Positions 17,485 through 24,750 of a stretch of DNA of 42,324 nucleotides are shown piece by piece. Below the pieces are notes generated by a model, which was given only the letters and a program-made list of their open reading frames with translations, was not told where the DNA came from and ran no database searches. Position 1 is the first letter of the stretch, and the number at the start of each line of letters is the position of its first letter. Source of the stretch: Tsuneonella sediminis (lineage in GTDB: Bacteria; Pseudomonadota; Alphaproteobacteria; Sphingomonadales; Sphingomonadaceae); NCBI RefSeq assembly GCF_051912845.1, contig NZ_JBNCBU010000005.1:1-42324 (forward strand), read 5' to 3'. A program made the translations under genes and the position numbers.

Positions 17485-17504
17485 AAAAAGCACGCGTTGC
17501 GCGC
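17485..17504 (-). terminator. Terminator-like hairpin between tssA and tssB
   Basis: On the minus strand GCGCGC-AAC-GCGTGC forms a six-pair stem (one G-U pair) followed at once by TTTTT. It sits 17 bases before the tssB start, in the 74-bp gap after tssA. It has the form of a short intrinsic terminator or attenuator within the operon, which would lower read-through from the ompA-tssA part to the sheath genes. Confidence 0.45.
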
Positions 17505-17542
17505 CGCCGGCAGGCCCGGAGGACCCGCCACCTCGTATCACT

Positions 17543-18586
17543 TCATTCCACGTTACGCCGTTCCAGCAAAACGTTTTTTGCGTCGTCCACGCTGTTCGGC
17601 ACTATATCTTCCAGTATCGCCATGAAGTCCTTTGTCACCCAGCCGCGCAGCCGTGCGGAAGCGACCTTTACCGGGTGGCCCGGCTCGAACCGGGCATAAT
17701 ACTGCTCGATCTCGGTCAGCGCCCGCAGCACGTCCTCGCGCGAGCGTACCTTGCCGCTGAAGCCGGCCCCGTTGGCAACCGCGGGATCGCCCGAGACCAT
17801 GCCGGCATCAACTCCATCCCCTGCAACGTCCGCAACCTCGCCGCCGCCGGTCTGCTGCGCCAATCCGGCCAGCGAAAGATAGGCGTCCTGGACCGCCTGG
17901 ATGATATCACGGGTCGTGCTGAAGTCGGGGGCGCTGGCGCCGTCCGCGTGCTCCTTCATCGCCCGTTCGATGCGCGCAAGGGCATCGAGCAGGGCGACGA
18001 ACCGGGCTGCCAGCGCCTGCTTGTGGGCCTCATCCAGCGAATCGAGCACCCGGCGCGCGGTCGCGAAGTGGTCGGATGCGCCTTCGTTTTCCGCCGCGTC
18101 GCGCAGTTGCTCTCCGGTGAGAGCCATGCGACCGTCACGCACGATCGCCATCTGGAGGAAAGGGATCCCGAACGCGCCGCGCTGGGCAAGGTTTTCGAAT
18201 ATGCCCGCGCGCCCCGGGTACCCCATCACCCCGTCGATCGGCGGGTTCACTGCCTCCCAGTACGATTCAAGGAGGCCAGCCGAGAACATCAGCCCCCGCT
18301 CGACCGTATCGAGGTCGCCGAGAACGAGACCGCAACGCGCATAGGATACGGCCAGGAACAGATCCTTGGTCTGATCCGAAAGCGCCTCGATCTCGTCACG
18401 CAGTTCCTCCCAGTCTACGGGTGCGGGTGCGGGCACGCCGTCATCCGGCTCGATGACCTTCGCGTCGAGCGGGAAGTTGATATCGAACGCGGTTCGCAGC
18501 CGGTCGAATTCGGCGCTCTCGTCCATGTCCGGGCCGGTCGGGGCGTCGCCCGCAATCGGCGCCAACAATTCATCCAGCGGTTTCAC
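17543..18586 (-). CDS. tssA: T6SS assembly protein TssA
   Basis: From GTG 18586 the protein has 347 residues. The N-terminal ImpA_N signature is clear: PLDELLAPIAGDAPTGPDMD, then FDRLRTAFDI, then VDWEELRDEIEALSDQTKDL and YWEAVNPPID. The C-terminal part has REDVLRALTEIEQYYARFEP, as in short-form TssA proteins. TssA links baseplate, tube and sheath and primes their polymerisation. An in-frame TTG at 18604 would add six residues, but GTG 18586 has a G-rich ribosome-like tract (nine Gs at 18591-18599) just before it. It lies 27 bp behind the first ompA-like gene. Confidence 0.93.
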   Translation of the reverse strand: MKPLDELLAPIAGDAPTGPDMDESAEFDRLRTAFDINFPLDAKVIEPDDGVPAPAPVDWEELRDEIEALSDQTKDLFLAVSYARCGLVLGDLDTVERGLMFSAGLLESYWEAVNPPIDGVMGYPGRAGIFENLAQRGAFGIPFLQMAIVRDGRMALTGEQLRDAAENEGASDHFATARRVLDSLDEAHKQALAARFVALLDALARIERAMKEHADGASAPDFSTTRDIIQAVQDAYLSLAGLAQQTGGGEVADVAGDGVDAGMVSGDPAVANGAGFSGKVRSREDVLRALTEIEQYYARFEPGHPVKVASARLRGWVTKDFMAILEDIVPNSVDDAKNVLLERRNVE

Positions 18587-18613
18587 TGCGCCCCCCCCCG
18601 GCAATCGAGACCG

Positions 18614-19381
18614 TTACTTGATCTCCACCGCCTCGACGCGCCGGTTGACCGGGTTCGTCTTGTCGTACCCCTCGATCGGCTGGTCAGCGCCGTAACCCAC
18701 TACCTCGATCCGCGAAGGATCGACCCCTGCCGCGAGCAGAGCCGCGCGCACCGAGGCCGCACGCTCCTGCGACAGCTTGCGGTTGAAGTCGGCATCGCCC
18801 GTCGAATCGGTGTGCCCTTCGATCCGGTACCGCTTGTCCATGCCCGACGCCGCGATGTCGGCGAGCGCCTTCGCGAAGCTCTTCACCTCGGAGGCCGATT
18901 CCTTGGTCAGCCGGGCCGAGTTGATGTCGAAAGTGATGAACAGCGGAGCGCGCCGAGCAAGCGAGGCGGGCACGTCGGCAGCCGTCGAACCCAGCGCAGC
19001 GACCGGATCCTTCGAAACCGGAGCAGCGCGGCCCGCGCCGGCTGACCGGATCGAGCGGCTGGCAGTCCGCGTGGCCTGCGCCCTGGGCGCCTCGCTCACC
19101 CTTGCCGGGGCGGCGGCCCTCGGCGTGGTCGATTGCGAACGGGACGCGGTGGAACCCTTGCTGGCAGCCTTGAGCGCGCCGATGGAAAGAAGACCGCGCG
19201 TTTCCACGTCGACAATCTCTTCCTTGTCGCGGCCCGCCTCTTCCGCGGCGAGTTCGCCGCACAGACCTGCGAGTTCACAGGCCAGTTCGGCCGCGCGCGC
19301 ATCTTCCGCAGCGCTCGTCTGGGCTACGGCCGCAGCCGGCAGCAACGCGGCGATTGGGAGAACTAGGTACCAGGATTTCAT
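18614..19381 (-). CDS. OmpA-family exported protein, copy 1 (T6SS-linked)
   Basis: This 255-residue protein begins with a Sec signal peptide (MKSWYLVLPIAALLPAAAVA). The mature N-terminus has LACELAGLCGELAAEE and RGLLSIGALKAASKG, a pattern repeated in the neighbouring paralogue. A Ser/Arg/Ala-rich linker precedes a C-terminal OmpA domain (about residues 145-255) with FDINSARLT, YRIEGHTDSTGD, LSQERAASVR, VGYGADQPIEGYD and NPVNRRVE, the usual peptidoglycan-binding elements. It probably sits in the periplasm bound to peptidoglycan. Given the context and lack of tssJ, it may help anchor the secretion complex, but this is inference. A conserved promoter-like element lies about 90 bp upstream. Confidence 0.88.
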   Translation of the reverse strand: MKSWYLVLPIAALLPAAAVAQTSAAEDARAAELACELAGLCGELAAEEAGRDKEEIVDVETRGLLSIGALKAASKGSTASRSQSTTPRAAAPARVSEAPRAQATRTASRSIRSAGAGRAAPVSKDPVAALGSTAADVPASLARRAPLFITFDINSARLTKESASEVKSFAKALADIAASGMDKRYRIEGHTDSTGDADFNRKLSQERAASVRAALLAAGVDPSRIEVVGYGADQPIEGYDKTNPVNRRVEAVEIK

Positions 19382-19471
19382 CTTTCACCTCCAGAGCGGG
19401 GCGCGTGCGAAAAAAGCGGCCAACCCGCTTACACCGCCCCCGGACGCGACCTGATGCTTGGAAGGTTTATC

Positions 19472-19506
19472 CCTCTTGTCTGGCCCTGTGGTAACATTTT
19501 GTTAAT
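19472..19506 (-). promoter_or_regulatory. Shared promoter/operator element upstream of ompA-like copy 1
   Basis: CCTCTTGTCTGGC, seven variable bases, GTAACA, two bases, then TTGTTAA (plus-strand reading) lies 91-125 bp upstream of the start. Almost the same array, at almost the same distance (87-121 bp), precedes the second paralogue. The GTAACA/TTGTTAA part is a short imperfect dyad, as expected of a regulator site. Confidence 0.5.
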
Positions 19507-19643
19507 GGGATGACAAGCAGCCCTGCTCGCGGCTGTACCGGAACGAGGCAGGCCAACCCGGGGCGGAGAAGCGGTGCGCTAGCGAACCCGCTGCGTCGGT
19601 GCACCGCCTTCGCCAGGCCGGCGCCGACCGCTCGACATGTCCG

Positions 19644-20363
19644 CTATCTTATCTCGACCGCCTCGACCCGCCGGTTGATCGGGTTGGCCTTGTCGTATCC
19701 CTCGACCGGTCTATCGGAACCGAAGCCGGCCACCTCGATCTGAGCCGGGTCGATACCCGCCGCTATCAGTCCCATCCGCACCGCGCCCGCCCGCTCTTCG
19801 GACAGCGTGCGATTGAGCCGCTCGTCGCCGGTCGCATCGGCGTGTCCTTCGATGCGGAACCGCTTCGTCTGCCCCGAAAGCGCAATCAGTTCGAGCGCCT
19901 TGGCGAAATCGCTGATTTCCCGTGCCGACTCCTGCGTCAGCCGTGCAGAGTTCAGCGGGAATGTCACGAAAAGCGGTGCCCGTGCGGCCAGCGCCGCAGG
20001 AATGGTCGCCGCACCGGCATCGACAGGGGTGCCGATTTCGCGCGGCGCGAGCTTGCGGGTGCGCTTCAGCCTGATCGGCTCTGCGGCACGGACGACGTTC
20101 CCGACACCGGCGCCGCGGGGCCGAGTAGCGGCCTTGATCGCGCCCACCGACAGGAGCCCGCGGGGAACGACGTTTTCAATGACGTCCTTTTCCCGCGCCT
20201 GCTCCTCGTCATATGCTTCGCCGCACAGGTCGCCGAGTTCACAGGCAAGTTGAGCGATACGCTCGTTCTCGGCGACCAGGTCCTGCGCGGACGCCGGGAC
20301 AACCGTGGCAAGGGCCAATGCAGGGACGAGAGGCAGCGCGAGCGGCACAATCAGCGGTCTCAT
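19644..20363 (-). CDS. OmpA-family exported protein, copy 2 (T6SS-linked)
   Basis: This 239-residue paralogue of the next gene has a signal peptide with a cleavage region near PALALATVVPASAQ. The mature N-terminus again has LACELGDLCGEAYDEE and RGLLSVGAIKAATR. The C-terminal OmpA domain (about 130-239) shows FPLNSARLT, FRIEGHADATGD, LSEERAGAVR, AGFGSDRPVEGYD and NPINRRVEAVEI. It probably binds peptidoglycan from the periplasm. It is the first gene of the minus-strand T6SS block, divergent from vgrG. The two copies differ in the linker and many surface residues, so the duplication is not recent. Whether they act together, for example as a pair of anchors, is unknown. Confidence 0.88.
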   Translation of the reverse strand: MRPLIVPLALPLVPALALATVVPASAQDLVAENERIAQLACELGDLCGEAYDEEQAREKDVIENVVPRGLLSVGAIKAATRPRGAGVGNVVRAAEPIRLKRTRKLAPREIGTPVDAGAATIPAALAARAPLFVTFPLNSARLTQESAREISDFAKALELIALSGQTKRFRIEGHADATGDERLNRTLSEERAGAVRMGLIAAGIDPAQIEVAGFGSDRPVEGYDKANPINRRVEAVEIR

Positions 20364-20449
20364 ATCAGGTCTCCACGCCTAAACCGCCTGGGCGCGACGG
20401 TTGCCCGCAGCCCTTTCGGCGGCACGCGACCCGATTTACGAAGACCCGT

Positions 20450-20484
20450 CCTCTTGTCTGGCGTAAGAGTAACAAGTTGTTTAC
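20450..20484 (-). promoter_or_regulatory. Shared promoter/operator element upstream of ompA-like copy 2
   Basis: CCTCTTGTCTGGC, seven variable bases, GTAACA, two bases, then TTGTTTAC (plus-strand reading) lies in the 220-bp region between this gene and vgrG. Because of the divergent layout it could also act on vgrG, whose start is 100 bp away. The match to the element at 19472-19506 covers about 35 bases. Confidence 0.5.
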
Positions 20485-20583
20485 GACGGCACAAGCCGAA
20501 CGCCCGACCGCTCGCGGGGGTTGCTCGGCCAACGAGAACAGATGGCTGGATCGTCGGGGCGCGAACGACGGGAGCAGACATAG

Positions 20584-22572
20584 ATGGCCGACAATTTTCG
20601 CGAGACGAGACTCGCGATCGACCTGGGCGGGGAACAGGTCGAATTCGTCTCGCTGACAGCGCACGAATCGATTTCCGATCCCTTTCACATCGAGCTGCAG
20701 ATCACGGCTCCGCTGGGCGAACTCGATCTGGCCCCCCACATCGGCGAGCCGGTGGGGGTTACGGTGTTCGAGGACAACACCGAGGTGCGCTACTTCAACG
20801 GACTCCTGGCCGAGGCCGTCTACCTGCGCGAGACCTCGGACGGGTTCTTCTACAACCTCTCGCTGCGTTCGTTTTTGCACTTCATGGCGAGCAGGTCGGG
20901 CTTCGCGATCTTTCAGGAAAAGACCGCGCTCGACATTCTCAAGGACGTCTTCGCATCGGCCGGCGTGACCGATTACGAATTCCGCACCTCGGCAACCTAC
21001 GAACCGTTCGAATACTGCGTGCAGTACGGGGAGAGCGATTTCAATTTCATCTCCCGGATAATGGAGCAGGAAGGCCTCTACTACTTCTTCGAGCACACCG
21101 AATCGAAGCACACGATGGTGATCTGCGACAAGGCGAGCAACCACCGGGAGACGCCGGTCGGCGGGCTGGCCTTCAATCCCACCGCCGAAGCGAGCCAGTC
21201 GTACAGGGTGTCGAGCGACTGGGGCGACAAGCACTATCTCAAGAGCTGGACCGAGCGCGTGTCGAGCAGCGCGCACGACCGCGTTACCTTGCGCGATTTC
21301 GATTTCAAGAAACCGACCAGGCCGGTCCAGGGCGAGGCCACCGACGAGACCAGGCACCCGAAGGACGAGGTCGAGCTCTACGGGTATCCCGGGACGTTCG
21401 TCGAGTCCGCCCGCGGCAACCGGTTGAGCAAGGCGCGGCTCGAGCAGCTGCGCGCGGAGCGCCGAACCTATACCGCCGAGGCAACGGCGAAGGGCCTGAC
21501 GGTGGGATCGACCTTCACCTTGTCGCAGCATCCCAATACGCGTTTCAATGCCGAATACATGATCGTGGCGACGACGCATTCGCTCCAGTCGCAAAGCTAC
21601 CGTTCGGGAACCTCGCAACTCGACGAGGACCGCGTCCACCTGGTCGCAATCCCCGCCCAGACCCAGTATCGCCCGGCTCTCAGGACACCCAAGCCGCGTG
21701 TGGTCGGCCTGGAATCGGCGATCGTCACCGGGCCGAAGGGCGAGACGATCTTCACCGACGAGTACGGCCGGATAAAGGTGCGCTTCCACTGGGACCGCAC
21801 CAACACGCCGGACGAAAAGTCGACCTGCTGGATCCGCGTCTCCCAGACCGGCGGCCTGGGCAACAACATCCTGCCCCGTGTGGGCCATGAAGTGCTCGTC
21901 GACTTTCTCCATGGCGACCCCGACAGGCCGGTGGTCACCGGGCGGGTGTTCAACAAGGAGCACATGCCGATTTACCCGCTCCCGGCGAACAAGACGATCG
22001 CGCTCTGGCGCACGCTCACCTACGGCAAGCAGGGCTCCTATCCCGAGACCGAGAAGCTCGACACGGGCGAGCCGAAGGCGAATGAACTTCGCTTCGAGGA
22101 CAAGGGCGGACAGGAAGAGGTCTTTCTACACGCCGAGCGTAACATGAACGTGCGCGTCCGCTTCGATTCCTCGGCCCACGTCGGACACGACGAGGAGCTA
22201 AAGGTGGGTCGCAACCGCCAGCGCTACGTCAAGAAGGACGAGAAGGTCACCATCGACGGCAACAAGACCTACGTTCTCAAGCTCAACGAGAAGAACGAGA
22301 TAACGCAGGGCAGCCGCACGACGGTGATCAAGCAGGGCAACGACGACCTGACGATCAAACAGGGAAACCTCACGATCAAGGCGAGCATGGGCAAGGTGCT
22401 CATCGAGGCCATGCAGTCGATCGAACTCAAGGTGGGGTCGACGTCGCTCAAGCTGACGCCGGCCAACGCCACCCTGACGTCCCCGATGATCAAGGTCGAT
22501 GGCAAGGCGATGACTGAGGTAAAGGCGGGCGGGATCCTCACGGAGCAAGCCGCGCTCATCAAGATCAATTGA
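20584..22572 (+). CDS. vgrG: T6SS tip protein VgrG (TssI)
   Basis: This 662-residue protein shows the gp27-like N-terminal half (AHESISDPFHIELQI, CVQYGESDFNFISRIMEQEG, YYFFEH) and the gp5-like spike with the hallmark DEYGRIKVRFHWDR, CWIRVSQTGG and GHEVLVDFLHGDPDRPVVTG. The C-terminal part is a repetitive beta-helix needle. It ends in short Thr/Lys/Ile-rich repeats (LTIKQGNLTIKASMGK) with no added enzymatic domain, so it is a structural tip rather than an evolved effector VgrG. The trimer caps the Hcp tube and takes a PAAR protein. ATG 20584 lies behind GGGAG. It starts the plus-strand block and diverges from ompA-like copy 2. Confidence 0.96.
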   Translation: MADNFRETRLAIDLGGEQVEFVSLTAHESISDPFHIELQITAPLGELDLAPHIGEPVGVTVFEDNTEVRYFNGLLAEAVYLRETSDGFFYNLSLRSFLHFMASRSGFAIFQEKTALDILKDVFASAGVTDYEFRTSATYEPFEYCVQYGESDFNFISRIMEQEGLYYFFEHTESKHTMVICDKASNHRETPVGGLAFNPTAEASQSYRVSSDWGDKHYLKSWTERVSSSAHDRVTLRDFDFKKPTRPVQGEATDETRHPKDEVELYGYPGTFVESARGNRLSKARLEQLRAERRTYTAEATAKGLTVGSTFTLSQHPNTRFNAEYMIVATTHSLQSQSYRSGTSQLDEDRVHLVAIPAQTQYRPALRTPKPRVVGLESAIVTGPKGETIFTDEYGRIKVRFHWDRTNTPDEKSTCWIRVSQTGGLGNNILPRVGHEVLVDFLHGDPDRPVVTGRVFNKEHMPIYPLPANKTIALWRTLTYGKQGSYPETEKLDTGEPKANELRFEDKGGQEEVFLHAERNMNVRVRFDSSAHVGHDEELKVGRNRQRYVKKDEKVTIDGNKTYVLKLNEKNEITQGSRTTVIKQGNDDLTIKQGNLTIKASMGKVLIEAMQSIELKVGSTSLKLTPANATLTSPMIKVDGKAMTEVKAGGILTEQAALIKIN

Positions 22573-22606
22573 CGCAGAGGCCGCCGACAGTGCAGGTTCC
22601 CGCGCA

Positions 22607-23182
22607 ATGACGGACTGGTCGATCGTCTTGTGGGCCGATGCGCGACAGGTCGCCGAGCAAGCCGGGCTGCAGCCCGCACTGTGGCCGGCCACGGGCACCG
22701 CGCCGCAAGCCTATTTCGAATCCCTGCGGGACGACGGCCGGGGCGACTTGGCGGCGCTCGTCATGGCGTCCTCGCTGCCCCGGCACGAAGCGATCGCCTG
22801 GGTTACAAGGGCACTGCCCGATCCGCCGGAAGACGATCCCGATTACCGGAGCAGGCGCCTGATCCTCGACGCCGCGCGGCGATGGGTGGACGAGCCCGAC
22901 GACATCAACCGGCGGGCAATCTACGCGCTGGCCGAAACCGCCGATACCCAGTGGCCCGAAACGCTTCTGGGGCTGGCGATCTTCTTTTCGGGCGGCTCGA
23001 TCACGCCGGAAGATCTCGACCCGGTGACCGCGGATCCTGCGGTGTCGGCGCACCTTGCGGCCGCGGCCTTGCAGACCGCGGCGATCGAGCGACTTCCCGC
23101 GGACGAGGGCGTGCTGGCGCGCGCGCTGGACCTGGGCAACCAGGTCGCCATCAGGGGACGCGAGGCGCTCACCCGCTCATGA
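22607..23182 (+). CDS. T6SS-linked small protein between vgrG and tagH (possibly DUF6931)
   Basis: This 191-residue soluble protein is helical by inspection, with DGRGDLAALVMASSLPRHEA, a charged DPPEDDPDYRSRRLILDAA part, and a C-terminal Ala/Leu-rich half (VSAHLAAAALQTAAIERLPA). It resembles the proteins I remember as DUF6931 found next to vgrG or FHA genes in T6SS loci, but this recall is uncertain. No signal peptide or membrane segment is seen. Its stop overlaps the tagH start by four bases (ATGA), so it is translated together with the FHA protein and may be a partner of TagH or a helper of VgrG loading. Confidence 0.72.
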   Translation: MTDWSIVLWADARQVAEQAGLQPALWPATGTAPQAYFESLRDDGRGDLAALVMASSLPRHEAIAWVTRALPDPPEDDPDYRSRRLILDAARRWVDEPDDINRRAIYALAETADTQWPETLLGLAIFFSGGSITPEDLDPVTADPAVSAHLAAAALQTAAIERLPADEGVLARALDLGNQVAIRGREALTRS

Positions 23183-24747
23183 CGCTTACACTTGCGATCA
23201 CCAACAGGGACCGGCTGGAAAACGGTTCACCCCGCGAGCTCGTGCTTCACGGGCGCGGCGCGATCATCGGCCGCGAGCAGACCAGCGACTGGTGCCTGCC
23301 CGATGATACGCGGGTGCTGTCGCGGCGCCACTGCGAGGTGGTGTTCCGCGACGGCGCCTACACCCTCGTCGACATAAGCGCTCACGGCACGTTCCTCGGC
23401 CAGGAAACCGAGCGCATGGGCGAACCGCGCCGGATCGCCCATGGGGACCGCTTTCGCCTGGGGCCGTACGAGATGGAAGCGCGGCTCAGCGGCGAGGCGC
23501 GCGCGGTCTACGAAGCGGAAGTGGCCGCCAGCGCCTCAGCGTCGCAGGGACCCTCGTGGAGCGACTGGGACGATTTTCCCGGCGGCTCGCCCGCGCCGTC
23601 CGCGGCGCCGTCAGCCGATCCGTTCGCTGCCGGAAGCGCTGGCGACTGGGATCTTGCGGGCGAACCGCGCGAGGATGTTTCTTCCTGGGCCGACCGGGCG
23701 GGAGGCGGCGCGCACGGCCAGTCCGCTGACCAGATTTTCAATTCGCTGACCGACAACCACAAGGTCGATTGGACCGCCGCCGCCTGGGACGTGGCGCCGG
23801 GCTTCGACCCGTTCGCGGTGCCCGGTGAAGGCGCGGCATCCGCCCGGCCGTCGACGAGCGATCCGTTCGGCGCCCCGCCCCGGTCGCCGGCCGACCCGTT
23901 CGGTGGACCGATCAATCCGCGCGAACAGGCGCCCGCGAGCGATCCGTTCGCCCCGCTGCCCTCGGCCCCGCCTGCGTCCACATCGCCGCCCCCCGCGGCA
24001 CCGCCTCCGCCTCCCTCGGTTGCGACACGGCACCCCCCTCAACCCCTCCCCTCCGCGGCAAGCGAAGCGTGGGGCCCGCAGCCCGGCCATCCCTCGCCGC
24101 CCCCCGCCGCGCACGCCCCGGCGCAGTCCACCCCGCCGCCAACCGCCCCGCCGCCCGGTTCGGCCGGATCCGACGCCGCCTATCGCGAGCTCATGGCCGC
24201 GCTCGGCATACCGTCGGCGAGCCTGACGGAGACGCCCGAAGTTGCCGCCGCGCGGGCAGGGCGCATGCTGCGCCGCCTGCTGGCAGGCCTGATGATCCTG
24301 CTTGAGGCGCGCGCACGGGCGAAGGACGAGATGGGGGCGAGCGCCACGCAGTTGCGGTTCGACGGCAACAACCCGCTCAAGTTCGCCCGCAACGTGGAAC
24401 AGGCGCTTCAGATGATGATGAACCCCGCGCGCCAGGGCTACATGGAGGCGGACACTGCGATCGAGGATTCGTACCGCGACCTCCAGGCGCACCAGATCGC
24501 GACACTGCGGGCGATGCAGGGGGCTTTGCGCGCGACGCTCCAGCGCTTCTCGCCTGCTTCCATCAAGGCGCGCGCCGGGGATGCAGGTGTGCTCGGCAAG
24601 CTGGTGCCCGGTCAGCGCGAGGCGGCGCTGTGGCGCGCCTACGAAAAACAGTTCAGCGGTGTCGCCGAGGGATCGGCCGAAGCGTTCCTCGACATCTTCT
24701 CGAAGGAATTCCGCCAGGCTTACGAAGACGCCGCGCGCGGCAACTGA
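23179..24747 (+). CDS. tagH: T6SS FHA-domain protein TagH (Fha)
   Basis: This 522-residue protein has an N-terminal FHA domain (about residues 20-100: GAIIGREQTSDWCLPD, LSRRHCEVVFRDGAYTLVD, SAHGTFLG), keeping the Gly-Arg and Ser-Arg-Arg-His residues of phosphothreonine binding. A Pro/Ser-rich linker of about 220 residues contains five DPF motifs. The C-terminal domain (about 335-522) matches the TagH/VasC-type end (AGRMLRRLLAGLMILLEARA, NNPLKFARNVEQALQMM). FHA proteins read phosphothreonine marks placed by the PpkA kinase and promote T6SS assembly. It ends three bases from the convergent stop of the kinase gene. Earlier in-frame starts lie inside the upstream gene and are not used. Confidence 0.93.
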   Translation: MTLTLAITNRDRLENGSPRELVLHGRGAIIGREQTSDWCLPDDTRVLSRRHCEVVFRDGAYTLVDISAHGTFLGQETERMGEPRRIAHGDRFRLGPYEMEARLSGEARAVYEAEVAASASASQGPSWSDWDDFPGGSPAPSAAPSADPFAAGSAGDWDLAGEPREDVSSWADRAGGGAHGQSADQIFNSLTDNHKVDWTAAAWDVAPGFDPFAVPGEGAASARPSTSDPFGAPPRSPADPFGGPINPREQAPASDPFAPLPSAPPASTSPPPAAPPPPPSVATRHPPQPLPSAASEAWGPQPGHPSPPPAAHAPAQSTPPPTAPPPGSAGSDAAYRELMAALGIPSASLTETPEVAAARAGRMLRRLLAGLMILLEARARAKDEMGASATQLRFDGNNPLKFARNVEQALQMMMNPARQGYMEADTAIEDSYRDLQAHQIATLRAMQGALRATLQRFSPASIKARAGDAGVLGKLVPGQREAALWRAYEKQFSGVAEGSAEAFLDIFSKEFRQAYEDAARGN

Positions 24748-24750
24748 TCG

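Noticed and set aside
20455..20476. Sigma-54 (-24/-12) promoter for vgrG at TGGC...TAAC
   Set aside because: The -12 part should be GC at a fixed distance and reads AC in both copies of the element, and one copy has no plus-strand gene downstream to serve.
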